Of a stretch of DNA of 64,000 nt, positions 59,553 to 64,000 are shown piece after piece. How positions within the stretch are numbered: position 1 is the stretch's first letter; the number at the start of each line of letters is the position of its first letter. Both the position numbers and the translations under genes were made by a program. The notes below the pieces were generated by a model. The model did no database searches. It was not told where the DNA came from and was given only the letters and a program-made list of their open reading frames with translations. Source of the stretch: Haladaptatus sp. DJG-WS-42 (lineage in GTDB: Archaea > Halobacteriota > Halobacteria > Halobacteriales > Halococcaceae); NCBI RefSeq assembly GCF_037198285.1, contig NZ_CP147243.1:2534422-2598421 (forward strand), written 5' to 3'.

Positions 59553-59831
59553 ATGAGCGATACGGTTGTCGACGCAGACGAGGTTCGCCACATCGCAGAC
59601 CTCGCGCGCATCGACCTTGACGACGAGGAGGTCGAACTGTTCGCCCGACAGTTCGGGGACATCCTCGACTACTTCGGTGCGCTTGACGAAGTGCCCGAGG
59701 TTGAACAGGAGGCAGACCTTGTGAACGTAATGCGCCCCGACGAAGTTCACGACGGGCTCACGCAAGCAGAAGCGCTCCAGAACGCTCCAGAGACGGAGGA
59801 TGGCTACTTCAAAGGACCACGCGTCTCATGA
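59553..59831 (+). CDS. gatC: Asp-tRNA(Asn)/Glu-tRNA(Gln) amidotransferase subunit C
   Basis: 92 residues from the ATG at 59553. Family features are ADEVRHIADLARIDLDDEEVELF and the C-terminal MRPDEVHDGL. The small subunit stabilises GatA with GatB in making glutaminyl- or asparaginyl-tRNA. Its stop overlaps the gatA start by four bases (ATGA). Confidence 0.94.
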   Translation: MSDTVVDADEVRHIADLARIDLDDEEVELFARQFGDILDYFGALDEVPEVEQEADLVNVMRPDEVHDGLTQAEALQNAPETEDGYFKGPRVS

Positions 59832-61096
59832 CTGATCTCAATATCTTCCTCACTGAGGAGTCCATCGACGGTGCGGACGATGGCCCGCTTGCGGGCAAGA
59901 CCGTCGCTGTCAAAGACAACATCTCCACGAAAGGCGTCCGCACGACGTGCGGCTCAAAGATGCTCGAAGAGTACGTGCCACCGTACGACGCAACTGTCGT
60001 CTCTCGCCTGAAGGAAGCAGGCGCGACCATCGTCGGAAAGACCAACATGGACGAGTTCGGGATGGGGACGACGACCGAAACCTCCGCCTACGGCCCGACA
60101 CTCAACCCCCTCGACGAAGACCGCGTGCCGGGCGGGTCGTCTGGTGGCAGTGCCGCCGCCGTCGCCGCGGGCGACGCAGACCTCGCGCTTGGCTCTGATA
60201 CCGGTGGGTCGATTCGCTGTCCCGCCGCGTTCTGTGGCGTCGTCGGCATCAAACCGACCTACGGGCTCGTCTCGCGCTACGGCCTCGTCGCCTACGCAAA
60301 TTCGCTAGAACAGATCGGGCCAATCGCCTCGAGCGTCGAAGCAGCCGCCGCGCTCTTGGACGTGATTAGCGGGAAAGACCCACACGACGCGACCACTCGC
60401 GAGAAGCCCGACGTGACCTACGCTGACGCCGCAACCGGCGACGTTGAGGGCCTCACCATCGGCGTCCCGACCGAACTCGTCTCCGGCGCAGACGACGGTG
60501 TTGTCGAGCAGTTCCACGACGCACTCTCGGAACTCGAAGCGCAGGGCGCAACCGTCGAAGAAGTCACGCTCCCCTCCGTCGAACACGCCGTACAAGCCTA
60601 CTACGTCATCGCCATGTCGGAAGCCTCCTCGAACCTCGCCCGGTTCGACGGCGTCCGCTACGGCATCTCCGGTGGCTACGAAGGCAACTGGAACAAAGCC
60701 TACGCCCGCTCGCGCGAGGCTGGCTTCGGCGACGAGGTCAAACGCCGCATTCTCCTCGGCACGTATGCCCTCTCTGCGGGCTATCACGACCGCTACTACA
60801 AGAAGGCACAGGACGCCCGTGAGTGGATTAAACAGGACTTCAACGCGGCGTTCGAGAGCGTGGACGTGCTCGCCAGCCCAACGATGCCAACGCCGCCGTT
60901 CAAGCTCGGCGAGAGTCTCTCTGACCCGCTTCAGATGTACCTCGCAGACGCGAACACGGTGCCCGTGAACCTCGCAAACCTGCCCGCACTCTCCGTGCCC
61001 GCAGGCGAAACCGATGGCTTACCAGTTGGCCTGCAGCTCATCGGTCCGGCCTTCGGCGAAGAAGTCATCATCCGCGCCGGCAGCGCGCTCGCCTGA
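59828..61096 (+). CDS. gatA: Asp-tRNA(Asn)/Glu-tRNA(Gln) amidotransferase subunit A
   Basis: 422-residue amidase that releases ammonia from glutamine. The catalytic Ser-cisSer-Lys triad lies in the stretches GKTVAVKDNISTKGV (Lys), GSSGGSAAAVAAGDADLALGSDTGGSIRCPAAFCG (the two serines) and the substrate loop. The C-terminus carries PTMPTPPFKLGE and AGETDGLPVGLQLIGP. It forms an operon with gatC; gatB is elsewhere. Confidence 0.96.
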   Translation: MTDLNIFLTEESIDGADDGPLAGKTVAVKDNISTKGVRTTCGSKMLEEYVPPYDATVVSRLKEAGATIVGKTNMDEFGMGTTTETSAYGPTLNPLDEDRVPGGSSGGSAAAVAAGDADLALGSDTGGSIRCPAAFCGVVGIKPTYGLVSRYGLVAYANSLEQIGPIASSVEAAAALLDVISGKDPHDATTREKPDVTYADAATGDVEGLTIGVPTELVSGADDGVVEQFHDALSELEAQGATVEEVTLPSVEHAVQAYYVIAMSEASSNLARFDGVRYGISGGYEGNWNKAYARSREAGFGDEVKRRILLGTYALSAGYHDRYYKKAQDAREWIKQDFNAAFESVDVLASPTMPTPPFKLGESLSDPLQMYLADANTVPVNLANLPALSVPAGETDGLPVGLQLIGPAFGEEVIIRAGSALA

Positions 61097-61136
61097 GCTA
61101 ACGTAGCTTTTTCTCGGTCACCACCGATTTTGAGCC

Positions 61137-61298
61137 ATGGCTGACGACACGATGTCACTGGGTGCGTGGATTGCGATTGGTACAGGGATGGGTGCTGCGC
61201 TCGGCGTCGCGATGGACAACATTGCGATTGGCGTGGCGATGGGAATCGCAATGGGCGCCGCAATCGGCACGGCCTACCAACAGCAAAACGAGGAGTGA
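61137..61298 (+). CDS. Small Gly/Ala-rich membrane protein
   Basis: 53 residues: MADDTMSLGAWIAIGTGMGA, then repeated small-residue stretches (GVAMGIAMGAAIGTAYQQQNEE). Glycine-zipper-like spacing suggests one or two packed transmembrane helices. It is 40 nt after gatA on the same strand and starts with ATG after GAGCC. Function unknown. It is too regular and too well placed to dismiss. Confidence 0.55.
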   Translation: MADDTMSLGAWIAIGTGMGAALGVAMDNIAIGVAMGIAMGAAIGTAYQQQNEE

Positions 61299-61300
61299 GT

Positions 61301-61651
61301 CTATCCGTTGTAGGCGAGGTTCATAATCCAGTGACTCAGGGCGTCACTGCGCGGGTCGATGTCTTCTTCACCGATGAACGGCGAGAGCAGGTCGCCCGCC
61401 ATCAGCAGTGAAAAGTCTAAATCCTTGGGCGCGGGCGTGACGAAGTACGTCGTGTGGCCGTTGTACACCGCTTCCTCACGGCGGATGAAATCTTTGGCCA
61501 GCAGTGACTCCACGATGCGACTCCCTTTTCGGGAACTCACATCGAGTTTTTTCCAGAAGTCACTCTGGTAAACGCCACCCGTCTCGCGGATGAGTTCGAG
61601 TCCTGCCCGCTCGTCCTCGGAGAGTTCAGCCTCCGCTTCTGCCGTACTCAT
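61301..61651 (-). CDS. Winged-helix transcriptional regulator
   Basis: 116 residues from the ATG at 61651. A winged helix (LELIRETGGVYQSDFWKKLDVSSRKGSRIVESLLAKDFI) and a basic wing (RREEAVYNGHTTYFV) are followed by an acidic tail. MarR/TrmB-like haloarchaeal regulator; the DNA target is not known. It lies 26 nt downstream of the NRDE gene on the same strand. Confidence 0.77.
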   Translation of the reverse strand: MSTAEAEAELSEDERAGLELIRETGGVYQSDFWKKLDVSSRKGSRIVESLLAKDFIRREEAVYNGHTTYFVTPAPKDLDFSLLMAGDLLSPFIGEEDIDPRSDALSHWIMNLAYNG

Positions 61652-61677
61652 GGATTGAACCAATTGCCCCAAGGAGG

Positions 61678-62421
61678 TTAAATCTGACCTTCGACGGGTT
61701 CGTATTCGGTCGTACACGGCGACCCGGCGGCGAAGTCGTAGGTCCCGTCGCCGCTCGCGCCAATCGTGACGAGCGATGACGAGCGCGTGCCGTAGCCATC
61801 CTCATGGATACACACGCCAAAGTCGTGGTCAGAAATCGCGTCTCGCGCCCGGTGGAGCCAGCCCGTTGCAGTCTCTGCCGGCGTCGGTTCGAGCGCGTTG
61901 AGGAGACGAATCGCGTTCTGTGACTGCTGTTCACCCGCTTCGGGGAATCGCGGCGGCTCGAAGAACTCGCCGTCTATTCCAACATTGACGACGACGTGGA
62001 CGCCGGGGTCGAGATTTCGAATCTGTTTGCGCCCGTCCCACTCAACGAACAACGCGGCGTTCGCATCCGCAAGCACGAGGTTGAACCCATCGTACTCTTG
62101 CGCATCTAACTCACGTTCGACGTATCGCGTCGCCGCTTCTGCCGTTTCGTAGGAAAGTGCGTCTCTGACGAGCAGGCCGCGCGAGCGCGGGGCGTTGAGT
62201 TCTGTCTCAATCCAGCGGTTGGTGATGGCGACGAACACGCCGTGTTCGTTGTAGCCAATCCACGTTCCACCGGCTTCGCTGTCGCCCGGCGCGACGATTT
62301 TTGGGTCGCCGTCGCTGACCTGCGGCGGCGTCGAGGGTCGGTCTACACGTTCGTCACGGTTGGCAGCGACGACGAGCGGCGTGTCGTCGAACACCTGCCA
62401 CGCGAAAGTGAGCGTACACAC
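61678..62421 (-). CDS. NRDE (TANGO2-like) family protein
   Basis: 247 residues with the family start MCTLTFAWQ, the NRDE motif (AANRDERVDRPSTPP), GGTWIGYNEHGVFVAITN and a late SSLVTIGASG. The N-terminal Cys2 suggests an Ntn-type activation. Related TANGO2 proteins act on heme or lipid metabolism, but the archaeal role is unproved. Confidence 0.9.
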   Translation of the reverse strand: MCTLTFAWQVFDDTPLVVAANRDERVDRPSTPPQVSDGDPKIVAPGDSEAGGTWIGYNEHGVFVAITNRWIETELNAPRSRGLLVRDALSYETAEAATRYVERELDAQEYDGFNLVLADANAALFVEWDGRKQIRNLDPGVHVVVNVGIDGEFFEPPRFPEAGEQQSQNAIRLLNALEPTPAETATGWLHRARDAISDHDFGVCIHEDGYGTRSSSLVTIGASGDGTYDFAAGSPCTTEYEPVEGQI

Positions 62422-62466
62422 AGCCCCTCATAGGTCGCGTGCGCTTCTAAACCCTTGGCGTGGACG

Positions 62467-63951
62467 TTATCGGCGAAGCGCCTCGCGCACTTTCTCGCGC
62501 TCGACTGTCCCCGACGCCGTTCGAGGCAACTCTGTGGCGAACCCAACCACGCGCGGGCACTTGTAGCCCGCAAGCGTGGCTTTGCAGTGGGCTTTCAGTT
62601 CGTCGCTGGTGACGTCTTCGTCACCCTCTGTGATGACGAGCGCACAGACGCGCTCGCCCCATTCAGCATCGTCGATGCCAACCACGGCCGCGTCGGCCAC
62701 AGCCGGATGCGTGCACAACACAGCCATGACCTCTGCCGGGTCGACGTTCTCACCGCCCGTGATGATGCGGTCTGCACGCCGGTTCGCCACCCAGAGTCGT
62801 CCGCCCTCGTCTTGATATCCCATATCGCCCGTGTGCAAGCCGTACGCTGAAAAGGCGTCGACGGTCGTCTCGTAGTCGTCGTAATACTCCTTCATGACTG
62901 TCGGTCCGGAGACGACGAGCTCGCCCGGCTCGCCCGGCTCGACGGGGTCGCCGTCGTCACCGACCACGGTCACGTCTGAGCCAAAGAGCGGTCTGCCGAC
63001 CGTTCCGGGATACGTAAACGCCTCGCTTGGCGTCGCGGTGGCAATCTGCGAGGCGGCTTCGGTCATGCCGTAGGTTGGGTAGACGGGGACGCTCTCGCGT
63101 TCGCATCGCTTGATGAGGTCGTCGGGTGCTGGCGCACCGCCGAGCAACACGAATCGGAATGAGCCAAAGGAGACGCCAGCATCGAGCAGGCGCGAGAGCA
63201 TCACAGGCACGAGCGAGATACCCGTCGGCTGGTAGGTAGCGATGGCGTCGCCCACCGCCTGTTCGTCGAAGTCTTCGACTAACACAACAGTCGAACCGTA
63301 GCGCGCCGCGCGCAGAATCGGGGACAGCCCGCCCATGTGATAGAGCGAGAGGCAGACGAGCCACCGGTCGTCGGGGAGCGTGCCGAGGCGGTAGGCCGAG
63401 GCTTCGGCGCTCGCCGCAAAGTTGCCGTGGGTGAGGACGACGGCCTTCGGCTGGCCGGTCGTCCCGGAGGTGAACATGATGAGTTGCGGGTCGTCTGCGT
63501 CCCACGTCGCCGGCTGAACCTCTGCTGTCGGCTGAGAATCGAGTTTCGTGACGTGGTTTCTGCGACTTGCATCGAGCGACACCACCGAGACGCCCGTCCC
63601 CTCAGTTGCGGCGGCGGTCGCTTCTGTGTCGTCGCTACAGACGAGCACCGACACGCCCGCTCGCTCAATTTGCGGGGCGAGTTCAGCCTCGGTCAGGCGC
63701 GTGTTCAGCGGGACGAGCACCGCGCCCAGCCGCGCGACAGCGTGGATGAGCCGGACGTAGGCGACGCTCGTTTCGAGCAGGACGCCAACGTGGTCGCCAG
63801 GAAGCACACCCACACCGGCGAGGTGTCCGGCGGTTTCATTCACCGCTCTGGTCAACTCGTGGTACGTCCAGTGTGTGTTATCGCTGGCGTCGATAAGCGC
63901 AGTCGCGTCGGGCGAGGCACGCGCTCGCTGGGCAACCCAGTCTCGCATCAT
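62467..63951 (-). CDS. menE: o-Succinylbenzoate-CoA ligase
   Basis: 494-residue ANL enzyme of menaquinone synthesis. It activates o-succinylbenzoate. The P-loop is MFTSGTTGQPKAVVLTHGNF, motif A8 is GYQDEGGRLWVANRRADRIITGGENVDPAEV, and the C-terminal lysine is in PRTASGTVEREK. Two ATGs (63951, 63948) lie at the start. The stop of the upstream partial gene overlaps it (ATGATG), as in a menC-menE operon. Confidence 0.88.
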   Translation of the reverse strand: MMRDWVAQRARASPDATALIDASDNTHWTYHELTRAVNETAGHLAGVGVLPGDHVGVLLETSVAYVRLIHAVARLGAVLVPLNTRLTEAELAPQIERAGVSVLVCSDDTEATAAATEGTGVSVVSLDASRRNHVTKLDSQPTAEVQPATWDADDPQLIMFTSGTTGQPKAVVLTHGNFAASAEASAYRLGTLPDDRWLVCLSLYHMGGLSPILRAARYGSTVVLVEDFDEQAVGDAIATYQPTGISLVPVMLSRLLDAGVSFGSFRFVLLGGAPAPDDLIKRCERESVPVYPTYGMTEAASQIATATPSEAFTYPGTVGRPLFGSDVTVVGDDGDPVEPGEPGELVVSGPTVMKEYYDDYETTVDAFSAYGLHTGDMGYQDEGGRLWVANRRADRIITGGENVDPAEVMAVLCTHPAVADAAVVGIDDAEWGERVCALVITEGDEDVTSDELKAHCKATLAGYKCPRVVGFATELPRTASGTVEREKVREALRR

Positions 63952-64000
63952 AGTCCACTCAGGACTGGGTGAACATTGCCCTTTCCCTGTGGGACCGCGA
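63948..64000 (-). CDS. menC: 3' end of an upstream gene, probably o-succinylbenzoate synthase
   Basis: A 16-codon minus-strand frame from the window edge reads AVPQGKGNVHPVLSGL and stops at TGA, whose bases overlap the menE start. The overlap and the position strongly suggest an operon with menE; menC is the usual haloarchaeal neighbour. Only the tail is visible, so the assignment rests on context. Confidence 0.5.
   Translation of the reverse strand, partial: AVPQGKGNVHPVLSGL

Overview
This window is a stretch of haloarchaeal (class Halobacteria) chromosome. The evidence is the high GC with acidic, Asp/Glu-rich proteins, and the archaeal gene set: archaeosortase, the diphthamide enzymes Dph2 and Dph5, Trm5, TFB, aIF1A, Rpo11 and an Orc1/Cdc6 initiator flanked by ORB repeats. 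Many starts have a TATA-like element about 28-30 nt upstream, as leaderless haloarchaeal transcripts do. The genus cannot be fixed from sequence alone.

Layout. 1-2.9 kb: artA (cut by the window edge), dph5, trm5 and tRNA-Thr(CGT). 2.9-4.9 kb: an AT-rich insert next to that tRNA, holding a copy of the tRNA 3' end, a membrane histidine kinase and a frameshifted gene remnant. 4.9-8.3 kb: a replication origin. A parA gene and an overlapping partner gene lead into an intergenic region with five forward ORB elements, an AT-rich unwinding zone, two inverted ORBs and orc1/cdc6. Further ORBs lie at 8.3 and 11.8 kb. 8.3-20.3 kb: housekeeping and redox enzymes (FAD oxidoreductase, MOSC, YqcI/YcgG, isochorismatase-like, a Cys/Met-metabolism PLP enzyme, a large FAD/Fe-S dehydrogenase, prephenate dehydratase, TPR, GDPD, OsmC, DoxX).

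20.4-31.6 kb reads as an uptake and catabolic module: DUF1028 protein, peptide-type ABC transporter (SBP, two permeases, fused double ATPase), N-carbamoylase-type hydrolase, IclR regulator and an NhaC-type antiporter. 31.7-38.4 kb is a carbon-assimilation block: acyl-CoA ligase, a 625-residue medium-chain reductase resembling the acrylyl-CoA reductase part of propionyl-CoA synthase, aIF1A, and the glyoxylate bypass genes malate synthase and isocitrate lyase. This block holds the most interesting candidate in the window.

38.6-50.5 kb: a HisG-like protein paired with a coiled-coil protein, MBL hydrolase, rhomboid protease with an extra C-terminal domain, METTL5-like methyltransferase, several haloarchaeal families of unknown role, dph2, a Sec-exported Asp/Thr/Ser-rich surface protein whose gene end overlaps an HEXXH exported protease, and a LysE exporter. 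50.5-64 kb: YlbF, a small zinc-finger protein, rpoL, hisF, an AT-rich orphan membrane gene, purL, a PHP / asparagine-synthase-like / SnoaL run, Nudix, tfb, gatCA, NRDE, menE and the 3' end of a gene that is probably menC.

No CRISPR array, rRNA, transposase or integrase gene was seen. Everything here was read from the sequence without database searches; family names rest on recognised motifs and remembered family features.
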